From the NCBI GenBank assembly GCA_900404475.1, contig OUQQ01000098.1:9778-44999 (forward strand): 35,222 bases of DNA, written 5' to 3'. The notes beneath the pieces were generated by a model. It made no database searches, was not told the origin of the DNA, and saw only the letters and a program-made list of their open reading frames with translations. Positions 1 to 11,397 of this stretch are shown here, in pieces. A program made the position numbers and the translations under genes. Positions within the stretch are counted from its first letter, which is position 1. The number at the start of each line of letters is the position of its first letter. The DNA is from Spongospora subterranea. Its lineage: Eukaryota > Endomyxa > Phytomyxea > Plasmodiophorida > Plasmodiophoridae.

Positions 1-729
1 GACCAGATTATATCTGGTTGACATGATGTCAGGCCAAAAGCGTGCGTTTGCGGAAAGTGTGGCGTATTGGGGAAGTGCTGTACGAAAGTCGGCCAATAAC
101 AGGTTGAGATTAGAGGGATCAGATGTGGATACGCTGTTGTTTGTCTTTCCTCCTCCACCTGGATAGACTATCGGCAATAGATATCAGAGATAGGGACTTC
201 ACCAACGGCAATTACAAATACCCCAATTGATATTGACCCCATCAAATCCATAGAACTGCATCATTGCGGCACATGATGTCGCCAGTTTAACTCTGGTGGA
301 TGCGTTGGCAGCGATCACGCTGAAGTCATTGGAGCTGTCCCATCCTCCGATGGACATAACTGTCTTCAGATGTGGATAGACCAGCTTCAGTTTTCGCAAC
401 TGATTCAGATGACCTTTATATGGATCACCCGAATCGGACCCAAGAGGACTCGACGGAAACGGTCGTCCAATATCACCCCAGGAATCGATGATCTGGCACG
501 AACCACCATTCGGTTTAACCGAATTGTACTGTATATGAGTATAACGGGACCCATTGATATTCGACACCAGAGTTCCTAATGAGTAGTACTTGTAGCTTGT
601 GAACTCGGTCATGATAATGCTTTGAGTCCTGGGCCCTCCTGACGCCGAACAGTTCCTACACGACGCCTCTGCATGCGATAGCGTCGCGTATATCCAAGGA
701 ATCAGCACCACGAGCCCATGGTTGATCAT
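1..729 (-). CDS. GH18 chitinase-like membrane protein 1 (3' part outside window)
   Basis: Exons 222-729 and <1-167, with a 54-nt intron (168-221). The protein has a signal peptide ending near SHAEA, a CRNC motif, and the first half of a GH18 barrel (YTHIQYN strand, MSIGGWDSS). The canonical DGxDxDWEYP signature reads DGVNINWVYP after splicing: the third Asp of DxxDxDxE is Asn and the catalytic Glu is Val (residue 170). Chitinase activity is therefore not expected; chitin or glycan binding is an inference. The start is the ATG at 729. A longer open frame begins with GTG, and the shared upstream motif lies at 771-781, so the shorter start is preferred. The gene runs off the left edge within the sequence encoding the middle of the barrel. 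It is the most downstream of four tandem paralogues on this strand. Confidence 0.85.
168..221 (-). other. Intron splitting the catalytic-residue codon (GH18 gene 1)
   Basis: GTATTT...GATAG, 54 nt, phase 1. It falls after the first base of the codon that encodes the catalytic Glu in active GH18 enzymes. The same position is used in the other three paralogues. Confidence 0.8.
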
Positions 730-2065
730 GACAGGTTTAACTATTCGCGAGACCTTCCAGACGAACACCCCGGAAATATCTCAATTCTCCGAAATATCTA
801 TTGAACGACACGTCACCTCAACGTTGATCCATCCGCTGTTTGGTCATAATAAAGCACCATGAGCGGTTAGTCGAGATCCCATCTCATCGCTGAATTAGGA
901 TCGAATCGTGTCAACCTGTTTATAGTGTTGTGAAAAACACCTAAATCCATTCAATCGTTTGCTTTACACTTCTGTAGACAAGCCCTGAGTCGTCATTGAC
1001 CAGCAAGGCGCCAAAGGTCTGCGATTCCCTATCTCTGTCGAATTCCATGTCACCGGAACCTGATTGTCGGGAGCGCCTTTATAAAGATATCCCATGGTAT
1101 TGCCGCCTGTTTCGATAGGTCAGTGGCGGGTGGCGATATTTGTCGCCGGTCCAGCGGCGACATTCTCGTTGGCGTAAACCCAGAATGGCTTGAGTTGAAC
1201 TGCCTGTCGCTTTCTAGTTGACTTGGCCAGCAATCTGGTGATCGTCGACGTTACGTGATTCTTTCCTTCGCCCTTTTGAGTTGGCGCCTTGTGCGGCGCC
1301 GCCATGTGATTGGCGCGTCTGTCGTTCGCCGGCGCGTCGCTTCGCTAACACATTGTACTATTGTTGCCTTCACAATCGGAACGTATAGGAGATTGTGCTC
1401 GTTCAGTTCCACACCGGGTCTTCGTCATTGTGAGATGTGGAACTGGAGTCGTCGTGCGTTATAAATAACCACTGCGATTGTGACACAATCACCATTTCCT
1501 GTTAGATCGTTTCATGCCTTGGAAATAATCGCAGGGCGAACCGTTTGGTATAATCAAGCTCCATGCAGGAATGGACAGCCGATTACTTGAAATATGATTC
1601 GTCTGATGTGATAATTGTGTTCGATAGCGCTGGAGGAACCGTTGAAACATCCTGATCTGCCCTGCAAAATTGCAATTAACGACCATCGTTGCAAAAACGA
1701 TTGTCAGGAGATGGTCGGCGCAATTGGCGAAAATGTCACACGACTCGTTTGTGCCCCACGATGACAAGATCAGCCCTGATTTGTTCGACTAGATCTATTG
1801 CCTCAATCAACGCCGTTTCAATCCTCAGGTCTCGACAAGGCATTTGATCCAAATCAAGCTCAAAAAGCGCAATCGAAAAATGAATGGCCCATCACGACCG
1901 AGCCACCTTGGTGTCGACGATTCCCGTTATGAACTTGAACAATTGTTGTGAACTATTTGGACATGTGTCTGTCTGTGATCAGCGAATCGTTCTGTATTTT
2001 TATATATTCGATCAACGAAAGCGCTGGATCACCATCGTCAACGATGATGTAGTGATCATGGCTGG
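730..2065. other. Intergenic region, no convincing gene
   Basis: About 1.3 kb between the start of GH18 gene 1 and the end of GH18 gene 2. It holds the promoter-like motif at 771-781 and a related copy at 789-799. Open frames such as 1489-1767 (minus) begin with TTG, match no family I recognise and have no supporting splice structure. I see no RNA gene. Confidence 0.5.
771..781 (-). promoter_or_regulatory. Shared upstream motif AGATATTTCCG (gene 1)
   Basis: Read on the minus strand this is AGATATTTCCG, 41 nt before the ATG at 729. The same 11-mer, with C or T at the tenth base, precedes all four GH18-like genes at nearly the same distance. A related copy AGATATTTCGG lies at 789-799. A core promoter or activator site is an inference. 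Confidence 0.6.
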
Positions 2066-4817
2066 CTACATCGTCATGGGCCTGAAATACGACTCCTGCC
2101 TGGACGACGACACGCCATAGTTCAGCGACTTCCGGTTCAGCGACGACGCGGGTGCCATAGATGGGACGACCAACGCCGGCGCCTCATTCTGCCGAGCCGC
2201 CCATCGATACCTGATGTATATCACGAGCAATACCAGGAATATCCCGGCGAACACGATAATGACGATCTTCATGGCGACAGCACGGAGGGAGGTGAGCTCG
2301 GGAACCGCATTGGAACATTGCCCATCGAGGTCGAGAACCACGCCAGACGGGCACCTTCGTAGCTTGATCTTGGTGACGCTAACGACGATCGGGGGCGGCA
2401 GAGCGTAATGGAGGAGGTTCCCTTGCCGAAGCGCGCTCGTGCTGTTCTGCATCTCGGAATTGAACTTCAGCACGAGCTGGTCGCCCTCAGGTTGACTGGG
2501 CGATGAACGCGACACGATCGTGAACGACAGATCAGTGGTCAGCGTTTGCTGCGCGCTCAGCTTCACGTTCGCGATCCGATCCCGTTCGATCTGCAGCGCC
2601 GCGCTCAGACTCGACGTGAAGAACGACATTTCGAAGCGCGTTTGATCCGACGAGAATTCCGATACGTCAATGTTCAATGAAAGCGAGACTCGCCAACCAT
2701 CGATCACCGTTTCCACATCGGACGTGGTTGGGATCGCGCTGTTTAGCAAAGGAACGTCTGAGGGAACGTTTTTCATGGGAAGAGACGGGGCGCGGGTCTC
2801 ACCTTGTCGTCGCAGCGCCCGATGATGAAGGATTCACAGAACGATTGGTGATCGATACGCTCGTAGTGAAGGCGTTTACCAATGTCGTTTTCGAGACGAA
2901 CACGCTCTTCGACACGGAAACTGTTTCCAACACCATCAAACGGGGAAATCAAAGCAATGACGGGTCCCAATCGTAATGACCTGGAGATGAGCCTGTGAGA
3001 GATGATGGTGTGGAGCTCGCCACAATCGTCTGGGGTGTTTCAGGCGTATTTCTGTTCGTGGACATTCTCGTCGATGTTTTGGTCCTGGTCGTCAACTTTT
3101 TGGTCAATACACTATTGGACGAGTGCCAGCTGGTGACTGGTGCCGATGCCTTCTTCGTTGGCTGCATTGTAGTTTTCTTCCTGCTGGTCGTTGACCCCTT
3201 TGATTGCAGGCTGTTGATTGTTGACCCTCTCGTAGTTGGTTGATTGTTTAATATTGTTTTCTTCGAAGTGACCTGGACTGGTTTCTTCGTCGTCGGTTTC
3301 TTCGTCGTCGACTTCTTCGTCGTCGATTTCTTCGTCGTCGATTTCTTCGTCGTCGATTTCTTCGTCGTCGGTTTTTTCGTCGTCGATTTCTTCGTCGTCG
3401 GTTTTTTCGTCGTCGATTTCTTCGTCGTCGATTTCTTCGTCGTCGGTTTCTTCGTCGTCGGTTTCTTCGTCGTCGATTTCTTCGTCGTCGGTTTCTTCGT
3501 GGTACTGATAACGCATGGTATGGCAGTTTGCATCTTCTGGAAAACGGCGGTGCTGAGTATGTTGAAATTCTCGTCTCCATGGAAGTCTTCGATATTGACG
3601 CCAGCATATCCGTTATCGGCAACATATTGCACCTTCAACGCAGCAGCCGTTGCCGATTCATAGGTGATTAGTTTCCGAGAACTCGCTCGATAAAGCATCG
3701 ACGCTTTCGCTGTTGAGTCCCATTTGCTCATCCAGCCGTTTTGAGAGGTGAACGAGCCATATATGTCGCTATCAATATATAGACCAATATCTGCACCTGA
3801 CATTGATGACATGGCGGGCCCAAGTGCATATAATACAGGATATGTGAAGAAGCTTGGAGTTGATGGCAATATCCAGCCATATCCCGAGGAAGGGATCGAC
3901 AGAAGGATCTTACAAGAGGATATCCCAAGGGCATCAACAGCAGAGAGATCAGCTGTGACACTTCTTTGATGTGGTGATTGTGAGTCAGGGGGATTTAAAT
4001 TGGCAGAATGGCCAATAACGCTGCTCCATCCACCCCAAAACGCCAAACTACGAATGTTGATCCAGTCAACGTATGGAGCCATTCCAGAGAGGGAATATCT
4101 GGTGTTCATATTTGATGGTGAGAAAATGACGGAGGCAGATAGGGAGGCAGTCTGGGGAAGGGCTGTTCTGAACGCAGCCAAAAGCAGATTGAAATTATTG
4201 GGATCGGACGGCGACACAACGTTGCCAGACTTTCCATCTGCAGTGGGAAATTCTACACCGATGACAAACGTTAGCGCCATCACATGATCGAAAAAACCCA
4301 ATGACATACGCCAGTTGATATTGATTCCGTCAAATCCATATTTCTGCATGAACGAGGCACATGATGCTGCCAATTTGACCCGGGCCGATGAACTTGCGGC
4401 GATCAGACTGAAATTGACCGAATTGTCAAATCCTCCAACAGTCATGATGGTCTTCAGATGTGGATAGACCAACTTCATTCGCCGTAGTTGATTCAGATGA
4501 CCTTTATACGGATCGAGTGAATCTGACCCCAGCCTTGTTGACGAGAACGAAGCGTCAAGGTCGCCCCATTGATTATTGATCTGGCAAATCCCTTTATTAG
4601 GGCTGACCTCGTTGAATTGGATATGTGTATAAAGGGACCCATTGATGTTCGATACAACACTCCCCAACGTGTAGTATTTGAAACCGGTGAACTCGGTCAT
4701 GATCATGCTCCCTGTTTTGGGTCCACTCGACCCTGAGCAGGTCCTGCAATTCCCTTCCACGAACCACACAGTTGGCGATACCCATGCAATGACCATAATC
4801 AGCAGAAACCCATTCAT
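2066..4817 (-). CDS. GH18 chitinase-like membrane protein 2, catalytically dead
   Basis: Exons 4310-4817, 2981-4252, 2803-2920 and 2066-2738 join in frame to 856 residues. Order: signal peptide (about 1-22), CRTC motif, GH18 barrel to about residue 420, a stalk of 15 perfect TTKK(P/S) repeats, a Ser/Thr-rich linker, a juxtamembrane domain that resembles SEA-type modules, one transmembrane helix (about 788-810) and a 45-residue tail. The signature reads DGININWQFP: catalytic Glu is Gln170. The usual MxYD motif is replaced by INIRSLAF, and the conserved Trp near the barrel end is Glu (GVNIEDFHGDE). These three losses argue strongly against hydrolysis. Membrane-tethered glycan binding or adhesion is the likely role. 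Introns are 57, 60 and 64 nt. Retention of the first would keep the frame open. Start chosen at the only ATG before the signal peptide. Confidence 0.88.
3281..3507 (-). repeat. 15-bp tandem repeat encoding TTKK(P/S) stalk
   Basis: Fifteen copies of a 15-bp unit (ACGACGAAGAAA plus CC/TC-type codon) inside GH18 gene 2. It encodes a Thr/Lys-rich, probably extended and O-glycosylated stalk. Because the unit is a multiple of three without stops, other frames on both strands are open too, producing DDEE-rich and RRRN-rich shadow frames. Paralogue 3 has a degenerate version and paralogue 4 almost none. Confidence 0.9.
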
Positions 4818-4851
4818 GAGGTCATTTACTTGCGTACTGAGACGAAAAACA

Positions 4852-4862
4852 CAGAAATATCT
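4852..4862 (-). promoter_or_regulatory. Shared upstream motif AGATATTTCTG (gene 2)
   Basis: Minus-strand AGATATTTCTG, 34 nt before the ATG at 4817. Same motif as at 771, 8039 and 11398. Confidence 0.6.
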
Positions 4863-5424
4863 GGAGTTCGATTGAAAAATCTGCTAATTTCCGCTCTAAG
4901 AATGTGGGGTGAAATCTTGACATAACGTGGTTGATGGAAGAATTTACAATCTGACTTCGATAGATTATGGTTTTTGGGTGATCATAACTCATCGCTAGTG
5001 GCGTTTATTGCATAAGGATGATGTAGAAACGGTTCTCAAAGCAACACGCACCTTCGCCGCATCCGTATCGACTTGATCACACGACCTAGTTGCATCAGAA
5101 ACATCTTCCCAAACCATCATTAACAGATGCGTAGCGTCCTTGTCCATTTAAATCCCTGGGCAAAGATCGCCCATTGTGTGCCACGATAATTCGCCCACCA
5201 TTGTATTCCCTGGCAGTTGAGGAGCCTGAGCGGCGTGTTAAGGACGGGCTCGTCCTTGTGCACCTCAATTTAACAATCCGAGGCCTCTAGAAAAACAGAA
5301 AAATTCGTATGCTGCTGAATAAACTATCGTGCGATGCAAATATTCGAGGGATATATTTGATCCTGATCATAAAAGCAATTGTAATTGGATCATCAGTATA
5401 TTGTTAGAAATGTGAGGGGGGAGA
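4863..5424. other. Intergenic region, nothing recognised
   Basis: About 560 bp between GH18 gene 3 and the upstream motif of gene 2. No open frame of note, no RNA gene and no repeat larger than short AT-rich runs was seen. Confidence 0.5.
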
Positions 5425-8005
5425 TCAGTGTTGTTGATTCGTGCTCAAAGCATGCTCTGCTGACGTTGAAATCCCTTGCGCTGAATACGGAATCTGACTT
5501 GCCCTAGTGTGTAGAACAGTTGCGTCTGACTGAGAGCGTCGATGTTTTCCATAAATCAAAATACAGAGGACTACCACGCCAATCCCCAAAGCCAAAATCA
5601 CCAGTAACGGTGCATCAACGCTCGAGTTGGACGAAGAGTGTGTCTCGTCCTTCGGACATGGGTCAACCGTATCCAAGAGTTGGCCAGACGAACAACGGCG
5701 TAGCTGGAGGGGTTTGAAGACAATTGATACGGGAGGCGGCATAGCACTTTGAAGAAGGTTCCCTTGTCGTAATTCACTTGTACCGTTTTGGATTTGGGAG
5801 ACAAACTTCGATATGACGCCGTTCAATTCGATTTGGTCGACTGGAGTGCCAGATAGGATTGCGAATGTCAAATTAGTGGACACAGTGCCGGCGGGAATAA
5901 GTTCCACATTTACAACTCGGTTTGGGTCGATCTGGAGGCAACGACTTACCCTAGATGTGAAGAACGATATCTCGAAACGAGTCTGATCTTTTGTGTATTG
6001 CGTCATGTCGAGATTTAGCATTAGTGACAAACTCCATGCGGTGGTTTGAGAGTAAGGATCGGAGAAGACGCTATATTCGATCACGTCAAATACATGGCAT
6101 GTTAAAAAAGTACCAGTACCTGAGGGCTGTCGATGAAATAGCCTTGCTAGTTTTACGTTCTCGAGGCGACACTGTGGTTGATGAAAACAATTAATGCTTC
6201 CCATCTATTGAGGTTGGCGCCAACGTTTTCTAACCTGGTTGTGAACTGCTACTAGTTCCTGACAATGATTTTGACCCCGTCGTTGTTGACCTCTTTGCAG
6301 GTTGCTTCTGAAACATCAATGTCCTTGTTGAGGGTTGCTGCGACAATCTCCTAGTCGGGTTGGTTGTTGGTCTCCCCGTTATCGTTTTGAATGTCGTTTG
6401 CCCCCTTGTGAGCATCTTCTTGGTAGAAGTCTGTTTTTTTGTTTTCCCGGTTGTGAGAATCCGCTTAACTGTGCGATTCGTGCTAACGAAGTTTGATCTA
6501 ACACTAGTAGGCTTTTTGATGGTTAGCTTGATAGTTACTGATCTCTTGGTAGCTGCCTTGTTGGTAGTTGACCTCTTGGTAGTTGCCTTGTTGGTAGTTG
6601 ACCTCTTGGGAGTTAATCTTCTGGTTGTCGGTTTCTTAGTTATTGCCTTCTTGGTTGATAATTTCTTTACCGTTGTCATAACGCATGGCATTTCTGTTTG
6701 CATTGTCTGAACAACTGCAGCGATTAGAGTATTGTAGGTTTCATCTCCATGAAAATCATCAATATTGATTCCTGAAAACCCGTTATCTGCAACATATTGT
6801 GCCTTAATAACTGCAGCCGAAGCCGACTCATAGGTCACGATCTTTCGAGAAGTCCATTGGTACCGCATTGAAGCTTTTGCTTTGGAATCCCATAACGTAA
6901 TCCAGCTATTTTGAGAGGTGAATGAGCCGTATATATCCCTATCAATATAGCGACCGGCAAGATCTGTTCCTGCGAGCCATGATTTGGCGGTCCCGACCGC
7001 ATATATTGAAGGAAATGAGGCATCATTTGGGGTTGATGGCAATGTCCAACCGAATCCAAACGAGGGAATTGATAGGAGTATCTTGCAAGGGGAGATGCCA
7101 AGCGAAACAATCGCATTGAGGTCAACAGTGCTACCTCTTAGAGATGGAGATCCCGCATCAGGTGGATATGCACTGGAGTGATGAGCGACAACCGTATCGA
7201 AACCGCCCGAAAACGAATGGCTGCGATCATTAATCCAGTCAACATACGGCGCCATTCCCGCGAGGTTGTATCTCGTGGACATAGTGTTTGGTCTGAAAAA
7301 GACCGACGCAGATAGATAGGAAGTTTGGGGAAGTGCAGTTCGAAACGCGGCCATCAACAGATTTAAATTGTCGTTGTCGGACGACGATTGAGTATTACCC
7401 GACTTCCCACCTGTAGCAGGATATACTAGAACATGCAGAGCATTATGAGAATAATGGCCTAGAATCGCGGCATGCCACTTACCCCAATCAATATTGATCC
7501 CATCAAATCCATAGAACTGCATCAATGTGGCACATGATGTTGCCAATTTAACTCTGGCGGAGGAATCGGCAGCAATTATACTAAAATTAACAGAATTATT
7601 AAGACCTCCAATGGACATCATGGTTTTCAGGTGTGGATAGGCCAGTTTTAATCTTCGCAATTGATTCAGATGACCTTTATATGGATCACCAGAGTCCGAT
7701 CCAAGAGGACTAGACGGGAATTGTAGTCGAGTGTCGCCCCATGGATCTGATAGCTGACAAATTCCACTATCGGGATTGATGAAATTGTACTGAATATGAG
7801 TATACTGCGACCCGTCTATATTCGACACAACACTCCCTAATGTGTAATACTTCGTATTTGTGAACTCGGTCATAATGATACTACTTGTTTTAGGTCCTCC
7901 TGCTACTCTTGGACATGTTCTGCACCCCATGGCCTCTGCATTATAAATGAATTGTGATATAGATGCAATGAGAAACAAGACGGACCATCTCACAGATGGA
8001 AACAT
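5425..8005 (-). CDS. GH18 chitinase-like membrane protein 3, catalytically dead
   Basis: Exons 7483-8005, 6235-7425, 6120-6171 and 5425-6070 join in frame to 803 residues. Layout as in paralogue 2: signal peptide, CRTC motif, GH18 barrel with MSIGGLNNS, a stalk of imperfect five-residue Thr/Lys repeats, a juxtamembrane domain, a transmembrane helix (about 744-765) and a cytoplasmic tail. The signature reads DGINIDWVYP, so the DxxDxD part is partly kept but the catalytic Glu is Val175. INDRSHSF replaces the MxYD motif. The first intron (7426-7482, 57 nt) has no in-frame stop, so an unspliced message would encode a 19-residue insert at the active site. The start is the ATG at 8005: an upstream extension of the frame begins with TTG and reads through the shared promoter motif at 8039-8049. 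Confidence 0.88.
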
Positions 8006-8038
8006 CACTGTGACCAATTGAACCACCACGCGTGTACT

Positions 8039-8049
8039 CGGAAATATCT
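8039..8049 (-). promoter_or_regulatory. Shared upstream motif AGATATTTCCG (gene 3)
   Basis: Minus-strand AGATATTTCCG, 33 nt before the ATG at 8005. It lies inside a longer open reading frame, which helps decide the start. Confidence 0.6.
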
Positions 8050-9084
8050 TCGGTAAAATTTTTTGTAGCAACTCGTCTAGTTCCCTATAACATGGAAAAC
8101 GGGCACTACATCGGATTGCAAATGTAAAACAACCCAGTTAATCACTCTCAAAAAACGTGTTAACAGCGATGATCACTGTGCACTCGCCAGAAGGAGAGGA
8201 TCGACGTTGCCAGACCATGTATGAAGCTGCTTCTGTCGCCCTGACGTGCTCACTGAGTTAATGGTTGAGCAATGGTCTATCTGGACTATAACCCTCGACG
8301 TTTTCAATAACCGAATACCGACGATTAAGGTCAAATCATTATGATAGGTGTAACAGTGTGCGGCATGCAACGTAGTAATGTAATACAGGTCCCAGTTGTT
8401 TTGAGATGAACTTGACACATTTGGTATCGTGATTCACTGGTCGGAGGTCCCAGTTGGGGTTACACAGGACACTGTCTGGAAATGAACAGCTGTTTGTTAC
8501 GAAACTGAAGAGCTGTTGGACGACCGGTGTGGCGATAACGGGCCCATGGCAATACCAAATACACACTCAACGTCCGCCTTGGTTCGACGGGGGTGACGGG
8601 TGCGGTTTACACAGATGGCCCATCTTCGGCTTGCCGTCCCGGATTTGACAGGACAAAAGTATCCCTGTGCTTGAATCTCGCGGTGTCCAATCAATGCAGA
8701 GTGTAATGTCTCAGCTAATATCTGTCAGTTTAAGTGTGCAGCATATAGTAGATGACAATCTTTCTAGAATCCTCCCGCACACTATTTTGGTAAGGCAAAC
8801 AATAGACCAGAAGAACCACGTAAGCCCATTTGAATAACAAAAGGTTGTTCAATTCGGTAGCTTGCATTCAATCTTGAGTTCTTTCAGCAGATCTGAGCCT
8901 CCCTACCATTTGTTTTCCTAAAGACATGTCCAGGACAAACAATGATGAGGAACATGTTCAAAACTACAAGTCGCTTCAATGTGTTAGAACACTCAAGATA
9001 TTAGGATGATGACCATGTTGAATCTAATTGATTTATGTATTTTAGGCGTTGTCTAACCGATAAAACTGAACCATTAATACCGGA
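8050..9084. other. Intergenic region, possible gene debris
   Basis: About 1 kb between GH18 genes 4 and 3. Several short minus-strand frames (8173-8418, 8339-8566, 8497-8694) overlap but none starts convincingly or matches a family. A stretch near 8390-8420 vaguely resembles the SQNxW segment of the GH18 barrel, too weakly to call a pseudogene. Confidence 0.4.
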
Positions 9085-11366
9085 TCACAGCTGTGGCATG
9101 GTTCCTAGACCTGTAAACGATTCCATTGATGAAGAAGCGCCTTCCAATGGGAAGAGGATCGAGTCGTGAAATGCAAGTTGGCCAGGTGGTGCCAATCTCG
9201 GCAATGCAAATGGGGTTGGGGTTTGCAGAGGATAAACAGGTGGCGGTATCGGCTTCGTCCGCACAGCTTGAGGTCGCCTCTTTGCGTTTCTGTCTCGTAA
9301 AAGGTTGACATAAACGATGATCATGAGTATGAATAGTGCTATTCCAACACCGAAAAATGCAACCACGTGAACATTGTCAGAAGACGTAGATTCTGATTCG
9401 GCCGATTGATCCGGGCATGGAATATTGGGATGAAGGAATACGTTTGATGGGCAACGGCGCAGCAAAACGGTGGTGACAGCGATTACGATAGGAGGTGAAG
9501 GCGCATAACGAAGAAGACTTCCTTGCCTCAAGTCGCTAAAGGTATCCTGCATTTTGGCATCAAAATTCGACACGATCTCGGCGCTTTCCAATTGATCTGT
9601 TCGAGTACGAGGTAAAATCGTGAAGGTCAGATCAGCGGAAAACGAGCCATGGGTGGTCAGTTTTGCGTTAACAATCCGATTGGCATCGATTCGAAGCGAT
9701 GTGTTGAAATTTTGAATAAATTTCGAAATCTCAAATCGCATCAGCATCGACGAATATCGTGTGGCGTCGATATCCAGAAATATCAAGACCGTCAGCGCTT
9801 GAAATTGAACTCCAATACGGTCGACATCGGGGAAACTACTGTAGATCAATACGTAATGGTCAGAATGGGAAGTTACGAGAGCAAACGATGGCGTCGTACC
9901 TAGGTGTTGGGGATGGTGTCGAAACATTCAGTGCTGACTATGGGATCATTGGAGAACTTAGTACAAAATATGGTGAGAATGAGATCTATGGTCTTACGAG
10001 AGCGGTTGGCGGATCCATAAACATGATCTGTGAAGTGGATTGCTTTGTCGTAGTAGTTTGTGAGCAAGGCATTGCAGATTGCAGGGTCACAGATATGGCC
10101 GTACTGAGCTGATTGCAAAGTTCGTCGCCATGAAAATCTGCAACATTGATTCCTCCATAGCCCTTGGATGCGATGTATTGGGCCTTTGATATAGCCACCG
10201 ATACTGAATCGATTGTGATGATTTTTCGAGAGGAGGGAAGATAGACCATTGATGCTTTCGCTTTGTTGTCCCATAAACTTGTCCAACCTTGCTGGGCGTC
10301 CATTGTTCGTTGGATCTCGGCATATGTATAAAGACCCAGATCTGATCCTGTCATTGACAATTCGGCGGTCCCAAGTGCATATAATGATGGGAATGCGAGG
10401 CTTATTGGATTCGATGGCAATATCCAGCCATATCCCGAGGAGGGGACCGATAGAAGGATCTTACAAGGGGGTACACCAAGAGCACTAACAGCAGAGAGAT
10501 CAGCTGTGACACTTCTTTGATGTGGGGATTGTGGGTCAGGGGGATTTATATTGGCAGAATGGCCAATAACGCTGTTCCATCCACCCCAAAATGAGTGATC
10601 TCGAATATTGATCCAGTCGACATATGGCGCCATCCCAGAGAGATTATATCTGGTATTCATATTGTACGGGCTGAAAAAAACTGAAGCAGATAGCGATGAA
10701 TCAGATGGAAGAGTTGCACGGAATGCAGACAGTAGCTCGTTGAAATTATTGGGGTCAGACCTGGACTTAGCATTGCCTGATTTACCTCCGCCATTAGGAT
10801 AATCTAAAGCAATGTCAGCGTTAGAGATTCATAGGCACAGTATGATTACCCCATTGTATATTGATTCCGTCGAATCCATAGTATTGCATGAAATCCACAC
10901 ACGATATTGCCAGATTGGTTCTGGAAGTTGGATCGGCCGCGATCGCACTGAGATTATAGGAAAAATCCCAGCCTCCAATGTTCATGATCGTCTTGAGGTG
11001 TGGATAGGCCACTTTCAATTTCCTCAGTTGATTGAGATGCCCTTTGTACGGATCTCCAGTATCGGAGCCCAACGAACTTGAAGGGAACGACAGGAGAATG
11101 TCGCCCCATCCATCCGCTATTGTACAACCGCCATTGCTCGGGTTCACGAAATTGAAGCTGACGTGAGTGTAGAGGGACCCATTGATATTTGACACAACGC
11201 TCCCCAATGTGTAGTGTTTCCAGTTGATGAACTCGGTCATGATCATGCTCTCGGTTCCAGGTCCGCCTGATTTAGAGCATTTTCTGCATCCTCCATGAGC
11301 ATGTTGTATTTGCTGCACCGAACATATTGTGAGGAATAATAGGTGCAGTCCAGCCCATGAGATCAT
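9085..11366 (-). CDS. GH18 chitinase-like membrane protein 4, catalytically dead
   Basis: Exons 10850-11366, 9998-10803, 9900-9937 and 9085-9838 join in frame to 704 residues. Signal peptide, CRKC motif, GH18 barrel (MNIGGWDFS), then only a very short Thr-rich linker instead of the long Thr/Lys stalk, the juxtamembrane domain, a transmembrane helix (about 611-632) and a Pro-rich cytoplasmic tail of about 70 residues. The signature reads DGINIQWDYP: the last Asp of DxxDxD is Gln and the catalytic Glu is Asp173. INIRDHSF replaces MxYD. Introns are 46, 60 and 61 nt. The middle of the barrel (about 10417-10620) is unusually close to paralogue 2 at the DNA level, suggesting gene conversion. It is the most upstream gene of the array on this strand. 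Confidence 0.87.
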
Positions 11367-11397
11367 CCAGTTTGAAAATGGTAGCCGCTATCGCTAT

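Noticed and set aside
3112..3663. Several long open frames (DDEE-rich, RRRN-rich, FFVVD-rich) on both strands across the repeat
   Set aside because: They are shadows of the 15-bp tandem repeat that encodes the TTKK stalk; any frame without a stop in the unit stays open.
8005..8071. Longer N-terminus for GH18 protein 3
   Set aside because: The extension starts with TTG, places the signal peptide internally, and reads through the promoter-like motif shared by the paralogues.
8173..8694. Possible degenerate fifth GH18 copy between genes 4 and 3
   Set aside because: Only a short SQNxW-like similarity was visible, with no collinear barrel motifs and no shared upstream motif.
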